From assembly GCA_016584305.1 (NCBI GenBank), contig JACEEZ010025380.1:22501-86500 (forward strand): a DNA stretch of 64,000 bases, given 5' to 3'. A program made the position numbers and the translations under genes. The notes below the pieces were generated by a model that saw nothing but the letters and a program-made list of their open reading frames with translations, ran no database searches and was not told where the DNA came from. Each line of letters starts with the position of its first letter. Positions within the stretch are counted from its first letter, which is position 1. Source of the stretch: Chionoecetes opilio. Lineage: Eukaryota; Arthropoda; Malacostraca; Decapoda; Majidae. This document shows positions 42,754 to 54,757 of this stretch, piece by piece.

Positions 42754-42860
42754 GATTAGAGGGTTAATATTTCAAAGAGTGAATAAGAACATAAGAATGA
42801 ATGATACGGATTGCTTTTTATATCTTAAGATTAGAATGTTAATATTGCAAGAGTGAATGA

Positions 42861-43068
42861 GTCTTCACGCCCAGATCTATCCTTTGCTATATAAAAAATG
42901 TCTGTTGTTACCCATTTAATTACGAAAAGTCACTGAATATACCTAATTAGCAAGTGGACAAGGATACTAAACAGGTCATATGTATTAAATATTGCTTATA
43001 GTCACTAAAAATTGTCTAATGGTACTCAAATTACAATGGAAATTACGTTATGGGCCTCAAGGGGTTAA
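42861..43068 (-). mobile_element. piggyBac-like MITE
   Basis: Minus orientation, TTAA at 43065-43068; the other end (TCTTCACGCCCAGATC) has lost its TTAA. In the 3' region of the NKCC gene. Confidence 0.8.
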
Positions 43069-43083
43069 TATTTCTATTGTATC

Positions 43084-43297
43084 TTAACCCCTTGAGGCCC
43101 AGAACGTAATTTCCATTGTAATTTGGCTTTCCATCAGATGATTTTTAGTGACTATAAGCAATATTTTAATAGATATGACCTGTTTAGTATCCTTGTCCAC
43201 TAACTAATTTGGTTTATTTAGATGTTTTCGTAATTTTATGACTCAAAAACATACGATTTTATATATTAATGGAAAGATCTGGGCGTGAAGGGGTTAA
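43084..43297 (+). mobile_element. piggyBac-like MITE
   Basis: TTAA at 43084-43087 and 43294-43297. Forms an inverted pair with the copy at 42861-43068, 15 bases apart. Confidence 0.85.
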
Positions 43298-43377
43298 TAT
43301 TTCAGAGTGAATGATGCGGCTTGCTTTATACCGTCAAGTGTCTCTTATTGTCTTTTACATGGATAAACAATCATGCC

Positions 43378-43392
43378 ATGTGTGTGTGTGTG

Positions 43393-43434
<42 letters not shown>

Positions 43435-43443
43435 TGTGTGTGT
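43378..43443. repeat. (GT)n microsatellite
   Basis: TGTG array with two single-base interruptions. Confidence 0.95.
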
Positions 43444-44023
43444 TACTTTTCAACATGAAACTACAGGGGATATATTTCTGCAAGGGTTTATTAAGTTTTT
43501 TCTATAATAATTTTGTTAGTGCAAGTCAGCAGTATTTGTGATTGGTAGTGTTAGCATAATTCCTTTCAACACGTGACTAGCCTTTCATGTCATACATTCC
43601 ATGGGTGGTGAATAACTATCATATCTTCCAGCTCCTTCAAAATACTCCTGCACAATTTGTTTATAGTTTTGAGACAATCTGAGGCACAGGTCAGGTTAGG
43701 TCAGGTCAAGGCGGGAAGGGGTTCAACGCTATGTTCTTTTTATGTGTCAGCCTTATGTTGGTTTGCAATACATTTGTTCAGCTTGCACAGGTGTGTAGGC
43801 ACTCGTGATCAGCCTGGAACACTTGGAGTCAGGAAGCATTGTCCCATAGCTTGGATGTTTTGTTATGTCATTGAGAATTCACTGACTTTGTAAAATGGAC
43901 TCTTGTGTTCATATTGTTCATACATTCCTTACTTGAAGAGTCCGTGGCATCAATGTTCAAACCCATCAGCTGTGTCTGAGGAGAAGGTGACGGGCTGTGT
44001 GTGGAGTCTGGTCCTTCACTGCC
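43444..44023. other. No gene recognised
   Basis: AT-rich DNA after the NKCC terminal exon; it may include 3' untranslated sequence, but no clear poly(A) site near the gene end is evident. Confidence 0.4.
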
Positions 44024-44225
44024 TAAAGCCCCGCACACACTACCACGCACCACCGTCGGCGCTTCCCGGCGGTGCTTGCCAACGAGCAATGCCGTTGCCA
44101 GTGTTGTGTGCATTCGGTTACATTTTGCTCGTCGGCATCCTGTCCACACTGCCACTTTTGAGTGACGAACACTCGATCGACGGGAAGTGCCGACGGTGGT
44201 GAGTGGTAGTGTGTGCGGGGCTTAA
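44024..44225. mobile_element. PIF/Harbinger-type MITE, TAA target duplication
   Basis: TAA at 44024-44026 and 44223-44225. The 196-bp element has perfect 20-bp ends AGCCCCGCACACACTACCAC, extending to about 45 bp with few mismatches (CACCACCGTCGGC). TAA duplication suits PIF/Harbinger. A second copy is at 50,639-50,842. Confidence 0.85.
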
Positions 44226-45359
44226 GGGACATCTCTCTGAGGGATAGGAGAAAGGGATAGGGGATGCCTGAGGTGGTCCTTCAGTGCCTAAGTGACATCT
44301 CTCTAAGAGACAGGTGATGCCCGAGAGGCTGACCTAACATTGACACGTCATAATATTTTGCTTCTGCTTGTAGTGTCAGGTCAGTGTAAAAATATTCATA
44401 TTTTTCTGGTTGTATATTGATGTTTTGTTTCTGGGCTTGAGGTGGTCTGTATTTATCGTTATACACATAGTGTCCAACGAAGCAGAATCATGCATCAATA
44501 TTTCATGCAATTGTTAGATAATATTATATTTGATAAGCCTTGCCAGTGTAGGGTATGTAGCATTCAAAATGTTGTACTACAGAGGGAGGTCATTTAGTGA
44601 TGCACAGCGTCAAGTTTGTGAAGAACAGGAACAATGCACAAAAGTGTAGCTAAGTGGGTGAATTATTTCCTTTTTTTTATGAGGGAATGTTGTGTAGCCT
44701 TCACGCTGTGGCTGTGGTGTTCTGTGGTACACTGCATTAGGCCGCAGCGAGTCGCCCTTCAGTGCCGGGAGGAGCACAGTGCCTTAGCCTGGATCACACA
44801 CAGTGCCATGCCCTTCATTAGTGGCACCAGATGGCACTCACACCACTCAGTGCATTTAATAAACCAATCTTACTGGGCGACATTCTTTGGGTAGCCAGAA
44901 AGGTAAAGGCCTACCTGTTAAAATATAGTTTTTTGGATACATCAACTTCACCCTTTTGTATGTTGTGTATAAATAAAGATCCTATGCAGTAATAAGAGTG
45001 CACTTTTGGATCTAACACACACCGATATGATGAACCATTGTATCCAGGAAGGATTTTATGAACAAATATCTTGTCGCCCAGTAGCTGAAAATTGTTCTTA
45101 CTGGGCGACAGTTTGCCATCACTGGGAGACATTTTGGTCGCCAGTTAGCATGTTAAAAAATGCACTGCCACCACCAGTGCCTCGCCGCTACACCACGGGT
45201 TGTACAGAAAAGCTGAGGTTCTTTTATTTTCTTTAATCTGATCTTCCTGAAGTGTGTTGGAAGGTGACAGGAGAGCCTAAGGTTTATCATGTGGCATGGT
45301 TCATCCTTCCTTTCCAAGCTGAATCATCGAGACATACTGTGTTTTATTTGCCACTAGCC
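44226..45359. other. No gene recognised
   Basis: AT-rich DNA with AATAAA near 44,851 and 44,971, possible poly(A) signals of an unseen or extended transcript. A 12-bp stem TGTCGCCCAGTA / TACTGGGCGACA lies at 45,072-45,110. Short frames have no domains. Confidence 0.4.
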
Positions 45360-45515
45360 TCAAAGCAGCCCTCCGGGCGGACTTTTTGGCTAGCTCCTGC
45401 GGAGGGCTATTGGTGGGCCTTTGACCACCTGTGTTTGGTGGACCTTCGGCCCACCAAACACAGACTCTCCAGATAGCCCCTTCTAACTTTCCTGAAATCA
45501 TGGATGTAGAAATGT
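45360..45515. repeat. 150-bp dispersed repeat
   Basis: GGAGGGCTATTGGTGGGCC through ACACAGACTCTCCAGATAGC. Matches 21,000-21,170. It contains the self-complementary pair TTTGGTGGACC / GGCCCACCAAA. Confidence 0.65.
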
Positions 45516-45524
45516 ATGTATTAA

Positions 45525-45775
45525 TGCCAACACATTCACATCACCCCCAACCCATTCACTCACCCATTACCCATCACCCCCCAACCATTCACTCACCCAT
45601 TACCCATTACCCATCACCTCCCACCCATTCACTCACCCGTTACCCATCAAAACACACCCATTCACTCACCCATTACCCCCCACCTATTCCCTCAACCATC
45701 ACCCGTCACCCCCAACCCATTCACTCACCCATTACCCATCACCCCACCCATTCACTCACCCATTACCCATCACCC
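45525..45775. repeat. Minisatellite (CCCATTCACTCACCCATTAC)n
   Basis: Irregular units of about 30 bp, C- and A-rich. Confidence 0.9.
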
Positions 45776-45831
45776 TACATCAAGGTTTCCTCGATTCTCG
45801 CAACCCACTTTTTTTTTCCACAATTCTCGTT

Positions 45832-46018
45832 AATAGGCTACTAAAAATAATATATAATAATATAAGCGAAAGTGTGTGTCCGCGATAGGTGTCGCCCCCC
45901 GTGGCACAATCCCATCATATGGCACAGTTTTGGAACCAGCTCGACCAGAGGCACATTTTAAGCCCACGTATTTGATGATCCGATCACTTTAATTTTTTTA
46001 ATTATTTTTAGTAGCCTA
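45832..46018. mobile_element. Small inverted-repeat element
   Basis: TAGGCTACTAAAAATAAT at the left and its complement at the right, 187 bp overall. It abuts the SINE at 46019. Confidence 0.5.
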
Positions 46019-46193
46019 CCCTGGGAGGGGGGTCACAAACCCCCGGCTAAACCCGGTACCCATTCACTGCTGGGTGGACAGGGGCTCGGGTTTTAAGAAA
46101 GACCACCCATCTATCTTCGCTCCGCCCGGGGATCGAATCCGGGACTTCTCGGTTGTGAGCCGAGCGTGCTAACCACTACACTACGGAGTACCC
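46019..46193 (-). mobile_element. Second tRNA-derived SINE family
   Basis: On the minus strand the head CTCCGTAGTGTAGTGGTTAG, CTCGGCTCACAACCGAG (five-pair anticodon stem, CAC in the loop, Val-like) and GGATTCGATCCC is a good tRNA fold. The acceptor stem is imperfect and a body with CCACCCAGCAGTGAATGGGT follows, so I call a SINE rather than a tRNA gene. Confidence 0.7.
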
Positions 46194-46682
46194 ATAATGT
46201 ATCTCTCCATGGTCAAATCCTTACCACTAATAGACGTTGGGAGACTGCTCTCGCACGCTTACGCATAGGCCATACCAACCTCACACACTCCTACCTCATG
46301 TCACGCTCCTCCCCAACCCTCTGCACACCCTGTCAATTTCCTCTCACTGTCCAACATGTCCTAATATCCTGCCCCCATCTTACAGCTGCCCGTTCCAGTT
46401 CCTTCCCTCATTTTTCCTCCCTTTCCCGCCCTCCCTGTCTTGCGGACATTCTCCCGGAATCCCCCTCCTTCTCCCTGGAAAATTTAACCTCCTTCCTCCA
46501 ACAAATCCACATCCTACATCTGATCTCACCATCCTGCTGTAACATTCCGTCCTTTCCCCTTCCCTCACCGTTTCACTATTATTCTTTAACCCTCACCCTT
46601 TTTATGCTTTGCCATAGTGCCATATGACCTCTGATGTCTGGCACATTCACCTTTTTTTAGGCATTAAATTAATCAATCAATC
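46194..46682 (+). mobile_element. 3' end of an I/Jockey-like non-LTR retrotransposon
   Basis: The frame to 46627 encodes NRRWETALARLRIGHTNLTH, SYLMSRSSPTLCTPCQFPLT and VQHVLISCPHL, the His/Cys-type tail that follows RNase H in this group. The 3' end ATGCTTTGCCATAGTGCCAT ... GGCATTAAATTAATCAATCA matches 366-477 and 7588-7639 and gives the uninterrupted target of the MITEs there. Confidence 0.85.
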
Positions 46683-46989
46683 TAATGACCTCCTCAATAA
46701 CACACTCAATAAAAGATAATTTAATTTGCAATGGAAAGACAAAGTCTGTTTAGGGTTTATAAACATAAGTTTCCGAATAACTTTCATATCTTTTTCTTAG
46801 TTGAATTATTTGCAGTTCATAATTTTAGTTGTTGTAAAAAGAGAGTTGCTGCATTTGGTGAATGTAAATTGCGAGGCAGGGCTAACCAAATATACTGTAT
46901 TTTTGAAAATGGCACCTATTATCCTGACCCAAAGCTGGGAGGAGGAGATTGTCTTCAGGATATCAGAACTGCCTGAATGAACCCTAATG

Positions 46990-48905
46990 CTTTTGTGGGT
47001 ATACCTGCTTGTTTGTGTGGTGACAGTGGGTATCTGCCTGTGTGTGTGGTGACAGTGGGTATCTGCCTGTTTGTGTGGTGACAGTGGGTATCTGCCTGTG
47101 TGTGTGGTGACAGTGCGTATCTGCCTGTTTGTGTGGTGACAGTGGGTATCTGCCTGTTTGTGTGGTGACAGTGGGTATCTGCCTGTGTGTGTGGTGACAG
47201 TGGGTATCTGCCTGTGTGTGTGGTGACAGTGGGTACCTGCCTGTTTGTGTGGTGACAGTGGGTATCTGGGCCTGTTTGTGTGGTGACAGTGGGTATCTGC
47301 TGTGTGTGTGGTGACAGTGGGTATCTGCCTGTTTGTGTGGGGCAGGGGGGTATCTGCCCGGGGTGGTGGTGACAGTGGGTATCTGCCTGTGTGTGTGGTG
47401 ACAGTGGGTATCTGCCTGTGTGTGTGGTGACAGTGGGTATCTGCCTGTTTGTGTGGTGACAGTGGGTATCTGCCTGTGTGTGTGGTGACAGTGGGTATCT
47501 GCCTGTTTGTGTGGTGACAGTGGGTATCTGCCTGTGTGTGTGGTGACAGTGGGTATCGCCGGTTTTTGTGGTGACAGTGGGTACCTGCCTGTTTTGTGTG
47601 GGACAGTGGGTATCTGCCTGTGTGTGTGGTGACAGTGGGTATCTGCCTGTGTGTGTGGTGACAGTGGGTATCTGCCTGTGTGTGTGGTGACAGTGGGTAT
47701 CTGCCTGTGTGTGTGGTGACAGTGGGTACCTGCCTGTGTGTGTGGTGACAGTGGGTATCTGCCTGTGTGTGTGGTGACAGTGGGTATCTGCCTGTGTGTG
47801 TGGTGACAGTGGGTATCTGCCTGTGTGTGTGGTGACAGTGGGTATCTGCCTGTTTGTGTGGTGACAGTGGGGGACCTGCCTGTTTGTGTGGTGACAAATG
47901 GGTTTTCTGTCTGTTTGTGTGGTGACAGTGGGTATCGCCTGTGTGTGTGGTGACAGTGGGTAAACTGCCTGTGTGTGTTGGTGACAGTGGGTATCCCGCC
48001 TGTTTGTGTGGTGACAGTGGGGACCTGCCTGTTTGTGTGGGGGACAGTGGGTATCTCCCGTGTGTGTGGTGACAGTGGGTACCTGCCTGTTTGTGTGGTG
48101 ACAGTGGGTATCTGCCTGTGTGTGTGGTGACAGTGGGTATCTGCCTGTTTGTGTGGTGACAGTGGGTATCTGCCTGTTTGTGTGGTGACAGTGGGTATCT
48201 GCCTGTGTGTGTGGTGGGCAGTGGGTATCTGCCTGTGTGTGTGGTGACAGTGGGTATCTGCCTGTTTTTTGTGGTGACAGTTGATATCTGCCTGTTTGTG
48301 TGGTGACAGTGGGTATCTGCTGTTTGTGTGGTGACAGTGATATCTGCCTGTTTGTGTGGTGACAGTGGGGATCTGCCTGTTTGTGTGGTGACAGTTGATA
48401 TCTGCCTGTTTGTGTGGTGACAGTGGATATCTGCCTGTTTGTGTGGTGACAGTGGGTATCTGCCTGTTTGTGTGGTGACAGTGGGTATCTGCCTGTTTGT
48501 GTGGTGACAGTGGGTATCTGCCTGTTTGTGTGGTGACAGTGGGTATCTGCCTGTTTGTGTGGTGACAGTGGGTATCTGCCTGTTTGTGTGGTGACAGTTT
48601 TATATCTGCCCGTTTGTGTGGTTTACAGTGGGTATCTGCCTGTTTGTGTGGTGCAGTTGATATCTGCCTGTTTGTGTGGGGACAGTGGGTATCTGCCTGT
48701 TTTGTGTGGTGACAGTGGTATCTGCCTGTTTGTGTGGTGACAGTGGATATCTGCCTGTTTGTGTGGTGACAGTGGTATTGCCTGTGTGTGTGGTGACAGT
48801 GGGTATCTGCCTGTTTGTGTGGTGACAATGGGTATCTGCCTGTTTGTGTGGTGACAGTGGGTATCTGCCTGTTTGTGTGGTGACAGTGGGTATCTGCCTA
48901 TTTGA
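46990..48905. repeat. 30-bp minisatellite, about 64 copies
   Basis: Unit GTGTGGTGACAGTGGGTATC plus TGCCTGTTTG. Because 30 is a multiple of three, the minus strand stays open for 614 codons of a His/Thr-rich decapeptide repeat (HCHHTHRQIP). No signal peptide or flanking domain supports a gene. Confidence 0.95.
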
Positions 48906-48924
48906 AGTAGTTGCAGTGGTTACA

Positions 48925-48980
48925 GGAACTACCTCGTGTAGGTTTCCCAGCCTCTTGCAGCTTCCTTATTTTCTTATGTT
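48925..48980 (+). mobile_element. CR1/RTE-type 3' scrap
   Basis: ACAGGAACTACCTCGTGTAG and CTTCCTTATTTTCTTATGTT; only the last 55 bp remain. Confidence 0.7.
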
Positions 48981-49289
48981 TTTGTGGGTATCTGGCTGTC
49001 TGTGTGGTGACAGCTCTGATTCCAGCCCATTACTTATTGTGTTTTGACATCATATCACATTTATTTGTATTAACTGCATTTTTATTAGTAGTATTAGGAC
49101 AGTACGTGTTATCGCATCATTTATCTTGAAGCTTGTGTCTATTGCTTGAACACACACATACACTGTGGTAGTGCATTCCAATGATCTATTATCTAATGGA
49201 AACTATTGACAACTGAGCTCTATATTATTACTTCGTTTATTTTGAAACTTTTACAGTATATTTAAAACTTGTACAGTCCGCTACCGCCA

Positions 49290-49622
49290 GGGGAGGCGGT
49301 AGCGGAGTGGTTAGCGTCTCCGACTGGCGTTCTCGGTGACCCGAGTTCGATCCCCGAAGAAACTCAAAACCTGTCTGCACCGTCGAGTGGCCTAAGAACA
49401 CCCACATGCCCTGTCCATCAACTCTACCTTCGAGTGCGAGTGCATCGGAGGACACAGGGGGGCGGCATGAGCCTCTAATCACAGGCGTCACTATAACAAT
49501 CCTGCCTGCGCCACCACGGGCGAGGACCAACCATCAGAGCCCTCAAGTGAACCTCCAGAGCCTACCATCCGAGCCCTGGGTCACCACTGCCTACAGGCGC
49601 TATAGGCACAAATGTAAAAAAA
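49290..49622 (+). mobile_element. tRNA-derived SINE, full length
   Basis: Same family as 41939-42295, ending CTATAGGCACAAATGTAAAA. The 13 bases before it (CCGCTACCGCC) are an inverted copy of its own start. Confidence 0.88.
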
Positions 49623-49625
49623 AGT

Positions 49626-49725
49626 ATTAGTAGTAGTAGTAGAAGAAATAGCAGAAGTAGCAGTAGTAGTAGTAGTAGTAGTAGTAGTTAGGTAGTAGTA
49701 GTAGTAGTAGTAGACAGTAGTAGTA
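49626..49725. repeat. (AGT)n microsatellite
   Basis: Trinucleotide array following the SINE tail. Confidence 0.95.
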
Positions 49726-50638
49726 ATACCCTTTCTTTTCCTCCCATACCCACTCTCTCTTTCTCTCCCTCCCTCACACTTTTTACTAAATCTTCCGGGT
49801 GGGGCCGGGGGGGGGTTTTTTAGGGGTTAAACGCAAAAGGGACAGCAAAGCACCTGGCGTTGTTAATTGTAGAATGTTTGTAGTCTGTAGATTGGGTGTG
49901 AAGGGCGTGAAAATACGTGTGAATTTAGCCCCAAAGAAAGGAAATTGTTAAGTTCCCCTTCAAATTTTTATTCTAGTTTGGCGCCAAACTCTTATCGCTG
50001 TCTGCTACTCTTTGCTTCCCTCCTCTTCTGTCACGGCTGGCCCCAAATCCTGCTCACGGCGGGTTGCGGCGTCGCCACAAACACGAGGGGGCACACCACA
50101 GCCTTCACCCTGGGCAAAGGGCGCGGCCACCCCTTGGGTGCACGAAGACAGTCACACGTCACTAACAGCAGGTGTTGGTGCTTTACGGCAGGGTTTTATG
50201 TACGTTGGTTGCTGTGCCCTTCAAGGGTTACTCGAGCTTTAGAGTGTTATGTGTCTCAGGCATCCTTCGCTTACGTCACGGGCGCTGAGCACCGAATCGC
50301 GGGCTTGTATTCCTATTCTCCCCTTGCCCTAACCTTATATTAATGCGTATGTGAATGTGCCGGGTGTGTACTGCAGGGGGGCACACACGCTACTATACTG
50401 CCTTATTGCACTGGTGGGCGAGGCCTGTGCTTCGCGCACTGTCCCGGCTGTTCAAACCACCAAGACTGAAGCGGCAGGAAAGCCCACCGCCCCCCGCCAT
50501 CACCTCACTTGGCTTCCAGCAGGGCGAGTGTGTGTGTGTGTGGGGTGCTTATCGTGAGACTGGACCTTTTGGGTACGAGGGAAAGGGTAGCCGTGATGCC
50601 CGTGGTGACGTGAGGTAAGACTGTTTGAATGTTTTTTT
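49726..50638. other. No gene recognised; GC-rich stretch
   Basis: 50,000-50,640 is GC-rich with open frames on several strands (132 codons at 49945), but no domain, repeat or splice pattern that I recognise. It might hold an exon or promoter of an unknown gene. Confidence 0.35.
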
Positions 50639-50842
50639 AAAGCCCCGTACCACTCCCCACCCCCACCGTGGGCACTTCCCGGCGGTGTTTGGGCGACAGA
50701 ATCCCTTTTCCCAAGTTGTGTGCATTGATTACTTTTGCTCGTCGGCATCCTGTCCACACTGCCACTATTGAGTGACGAACACTCGATCAGGGGAAGCGGG
50801 GACGGTGCTGGTGGAAAAGGGTGGGCGCCTGCGGGGCTTTAG
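50639..50842. mobile_element. PIF/Harbinger-type MITE, diverged copy
   Basis: AAAGCCCCGTACCAC to GCGGGGCTTTA with the shared core TGCTCGTCGGCATCCTGTCC and GAGTGACGAACACTCGATC. TAA/TTA flank it. Confidence 0.75.
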
Positions 50843-51440
50843 CTTTAAAGCTGCAGGCCGGGGAGGGGCGGGGTGGGGGGTGGCAAGCGGGGGTATACAT
50901 GTTGGGGAGGGCGGGGGAGGGTGGGGGCGGGCGGTGGGGTGCTACCACGTGTGCATCCCTCACGCTCCGCCCACCCACTGCGAACACCGCAAATTATTAT
51001 ATATGTGTGATGTACCGCTCTGTTTTTTTTGGGATGGGTTCTATACAGTTTCACAATAAAAGGGCCGTATTCACCGCCCCTAAACTTGTAATTGACCCTT
51101 TGCCGTATTGCTAAGCCCGTCACCGGCAATAAATAAAAAATAACCCCGGGGGGTGTCGGGGGGGTTTTTGGGGCCACGACGCGCCCCACCCACCGCCGGA
51201 CCCCGCGCACTACATTATTTAGTGTGTGCCCGTCCCAACCGAGGTTTTTTTCATCCGTATCTCAGGCTATGCATCGAGCGAACATTCACGTACTTTTAAA
51301 AGGGGAAATCTGAAAACTAAAAGACACTGATTGTTATTGCTAATTCATGTTCTACTATAAAAGCTTTTACGAACCCCGATCAGTGTGGGGTTTTTTGGAC
51401 GACTGGAAAATTGCCATTGTTCCAAGGCCATGGGGATTCT
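50843..51440. other. No gene recognised
   Basis: G- and C-rich low-complexity (50,850-50,960), then ordinary DNA. Frames on both strands are shadows of the G-runs. Confidence 0.45.
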
Positions 51441-51446
51441 TTACTG

Positions 51447-51552
51447 AAAGAGAGAGAGAGGAGAGAGAGGAGAGGAGAGAGGGAGAGAGAGAGAGGGAGA
51501 AGAGAGGGGAAGAGAGAGAGAGAGAGGAAAAGGGGAGAGAGAGAGGGAGAGA
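51447..51552. repeat. (GA)n microsatellite
   Basis: Irregular GAGA/GGGA array. Confidence 0.93.
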
Positions 51553-52183
51553 TAATCCCGAGGGAAGAAGGCAGGACATGTACCATAATTTTTCATTTGC
51601 CAATCAATCATACTATTTTTCTCTACTTACGTATTACTTTTTTCACAGTAGGTACTTCTTCATTTTTTTTTAAAAATATTTTTAATAAATAAAATTTACT
51701 TTGGGCACACCAACATAAAATTATGCAACCCTTATGAATCATAGATCCTCTTTTTCGTATGATTTTACCCTTTTTAGTGTTTTTCTTAAAAGGGTCACGG
51801 GTCACCCTCATGTCCCTACAGGACGGTCCTGCCCTGTAGGGTGTGGTTTGTGATCCCCTCTTGCAGGCGGCCCCCCTTGCTTTGCTCCCCCAGAGGTACA
51901 CTCAAAAAGGTGGTATTGCAGTCGTGGTCGAGGGGTTTTTTAAGAAATGTCTAAGTTTGTAAAAAAAACAAATTAACCAAACCTACTAAAACCTTACCTA
52001 ACTTCTTTTTTTTTTTTTTCTTTTTTTATATTTTTGGGTAAAGGTTAATTAGGGGTGCTCTAGACCCTATACGTTTCTGTTTCAAATCTCTTTTTTTTCT
52101 TTTTTTTTTGATATTTTTTTTTTTTTTTTTTAGTGATTAAAAGAAAAAAAAATTCAGCGTTTTTTCCCCAAAAGAACTTTGCT

Positions 52184-52312
52184 GTCCCCACCACCACCAA
52201 CCCCCACCACCACCCCCCATCACCCCACCCCCCACCACCACCACCCCACCACCACCCATCACCACCACCCACACCATACCACCACCCCCACCACCCCACA
52301 ACTCTACCAGCG
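52184..52312. repeat. (ACC)n low-complexity tract
   Basis: ACC/CCCC array preceded by long T and A runs (52,000-52,160). Confidence 0.93.
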
Positions 52313-52599
52313 CCAGAAAGTTAATGACCTAAGGTCTAGGGGTTTTGATTTCCCATTGTTTATTGCCATGCAATATAAAATAATATAATAATAATTTTTT
52401 TTCTCACCCGAAGGGATACAAAAACAACAAACATGATATATAAAAGGGAATGACTTTAAGTACGAAGCAAATCATTTATAATGCTACGACCTCTAAATAA
52501 AACTAAAAATACTAAATAATTAGGCCGCATATAAGGGCGAAGTAAGGGGGGATCTGATAGAAGTTGTTAATGGATCAAGGGTATAATAAAGGAGGGTAG

Positions 52600-52880
52600 G
52601 AAATTCTCCCCGGGTAGTAACCAGGGTAGAAACAAGAAATAACGGATTCAGCTGGAGGGCGTAGATTAAAAAAAAAAAATAGGGAAAAACTGTTTCCAAA
52701 ATAGGGTGGTGAAGATTGGAATGGGCTCAGTAACAGGGGAGTTAGTGCGGGTCATTAGGAGCTTTAAAAAGGGGGCTGGCAGTGTTATGGGTGGGGATAA
52801 AGGGGGATGTAGGTATGTTAAAGTACAGGAACTACCACGTGTAGGTCTCACGCCTCTTTCTTCCTTATGCTCTTTTGTTT
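52600..52880 (+). mobile_element. CR1/RTE-type retrotransposon 3' end, decayed
   Basis: GGTAGTAACCAGGGTAGAA through CAGGAACTACCACGTGTAGG; the same segment as 4,600-4,860 with many small indels. Confidence 0.65.
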
Positions 52881-53337
52881 CTAAAATGTCTTTATAGGGT
52901 TCCCATTTTTCCAGGAGTGTTTTTAAAAAAGTGCTGGGTTTTTCTTTAAACTTTTTTTGCCTCTAGTCAGACCTCACCTAGACTGTGTTTTATTATTCCT
53001 TATGTTCTTTTTCTTCTTATGTTTTTATAACCTCATCCCCCCCATGCCTTCCTATAGCTAACAAACTAACACTAACGCTTTCCCCAGCCACAAAGGGGCC
53101 CCCTGCCCAGAAAAAAACTAAAAAAGGGAGAAAATTTAAAAAAATTAGAGAAAGTGGAAAATAAAAAAAAAGTAAAAAGAAAATGTTGAAAAAAGTGAAC
53201 AATTTTTAAAACGTGAAAACTTTAAAAGAATGAGGGGAAAATTTTTGAGAAAATTTAAAGTAAGTTGAGAAGTAAACTTAGATACATTTAAAAGATCCAT
53301 AATACCTTACCCAAAAAGACCGGAAATAGTGAAAAGT

Positions 53338-53882
53338 TTAACCCCTTTACGCCCCGATCTTTCCCTTGGGTTAAAATGTCAGTTGTCAAACCCCAAAATT
53401 CGAAAATAACTTAATACCTAATTATTTTTTTATTAATTTTTTTTTTACTCTGTGCCTATAGGCCCCGTAGGCAGTGGTGCCCAGTGGGCTCGATGGTAGG
53501 CTCTGGGGTTCCCCCTTTAGGGCGTGATGGTTTCCCTCGCCCCCTGGTGGCGCAGGCAGCATTGTTATAGTGACCCTGTGATTACGGGTCATTCCGCCCC
53601 CCTTTGTCCTCCGACGCACTCGCAATCCGAAGGTAGAGTTTTTTGGGGAGGGCATTGGGGGTTTTTAGGCCACTCCCGGGACAGAAAGGTTTTGGTTTCA
53701 AAGGGGGGGATCGAACCGGGGCCCGAGAACGCCCGTCGGAGACCTTTAAACCCTCCGCTACCCCCTAGTTATGGCCAAGGTTCTAAACGGGCATAGCTAT
53801 AAAAAATTTCTTATTCCCAAAAAAACGTCTAATGTACCCAAAATTTCAATGGGAAATTCGTTCTGGGGCCCCAAGGGGTTAA
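53338..53882 (-). mobile_element. piggyBac-like MITE interrupted by a SINE
   Basis: TTAA at 53338-53341 and 53879-53882. The outer parts (53,342-53,400 and 53,780-53,878) are the two ends of a minus-oriented MITE. The middle (about 53,440-53,770) is a minus-oriented tRNA-derived SINE with its A-rich tail at 53,420-53,450. The SINE therefore arrived after the MITE. Confidence 0.75.
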
Positions 53883-53884
53883 TA

Positions 53885-54345
53885 CAAATTAAGAAAGTGA
53901 ATGAAAAAAAGTGAAATTAAACTTAGTAAAAAAACTTGAAATTAGTGAATAAAAAACTTAAACTTGTGAAAAAACTTTAAATTTAGTGGAAAAAATTAAA
54001 ATAAGTGAAAATATCTTACTTAGGGAAAAAAAAATTTAATTTGTGATTTTTTTTTTTAACAGTGAAAAAAAAAAACCCAGTGAAAAAAAAATAAAAACTT
54101 GTGAAAACCTTAAACTTAGTTGAACAAACTTAAATTAATTAAAAACTTAAAATTGTGAAAAAAAAAAAACCTAAATTTTGTGAAACAAAACTTGAACTTT
54201 TAAAAAAAAAAAAACTAGTGAGAAAAAAAATTTGTGAAACAAAAACCTTAAAATTAGTGAAAAAAAAAATTAACTTTGTGGAAAACTTAAAATTGGGGGA
54301 AAAAAACGAACTAGATAAAAAAAAAAAACAAAAAAGAAAAAAAAA
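53885..54345. repeat. A-rich degenerate tandem repeat
   Basis: Loose units like AACTTAAACTTAGTGAAAAA with variable A-runs. Confidence 0.8.
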
Positions 54346-54757
54346 TCGTTAATTCGTCACCAGCCATACACTATCTCCGCCACATACGTCCGCAGACCGA
54401 ACTGTAACGGGAAAAAACCCCCCATACGTAGTACTGGGTCTTAAAAGTAATAAATAAATAAATAGATCAATTAACGTGGCTTATAGGGAGCTTAAAATTG
54501 CAATGATATACAAATGTTCAATGAATTTTTTTTTCTACTTATATGCTTAGCCGTGTGTGTTGGTTGTGTGTGTAACGAACCGTTATTTTTAGTCGGAGCA
54601 TTGGATTTTTTCTTTAGGGTGCGGAGTGTGGTGTGTGTGCGGGTGTGTGTATGCATATCACTGCATAATCCCACCACCATCATCCATAACCAAGTCGCCG
54701 AAAGGTAAATGGCGTGATTCAAAAATTCTGTGTGAATGTGGGTATTTCCTTCCTTTT

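Noticed and set aside
46103..46193. True tRNA-Val gene on the minus strand
   Set aside because: Anticodon and T arms fold well, but the acceptor stem has mismatches and a SINE-type body follows directly.
46806..48828. 363- and 614-codon His-rich frames
   Set aside because: Products of the 30-bp minisatellite; kept only as a low-interest observation.
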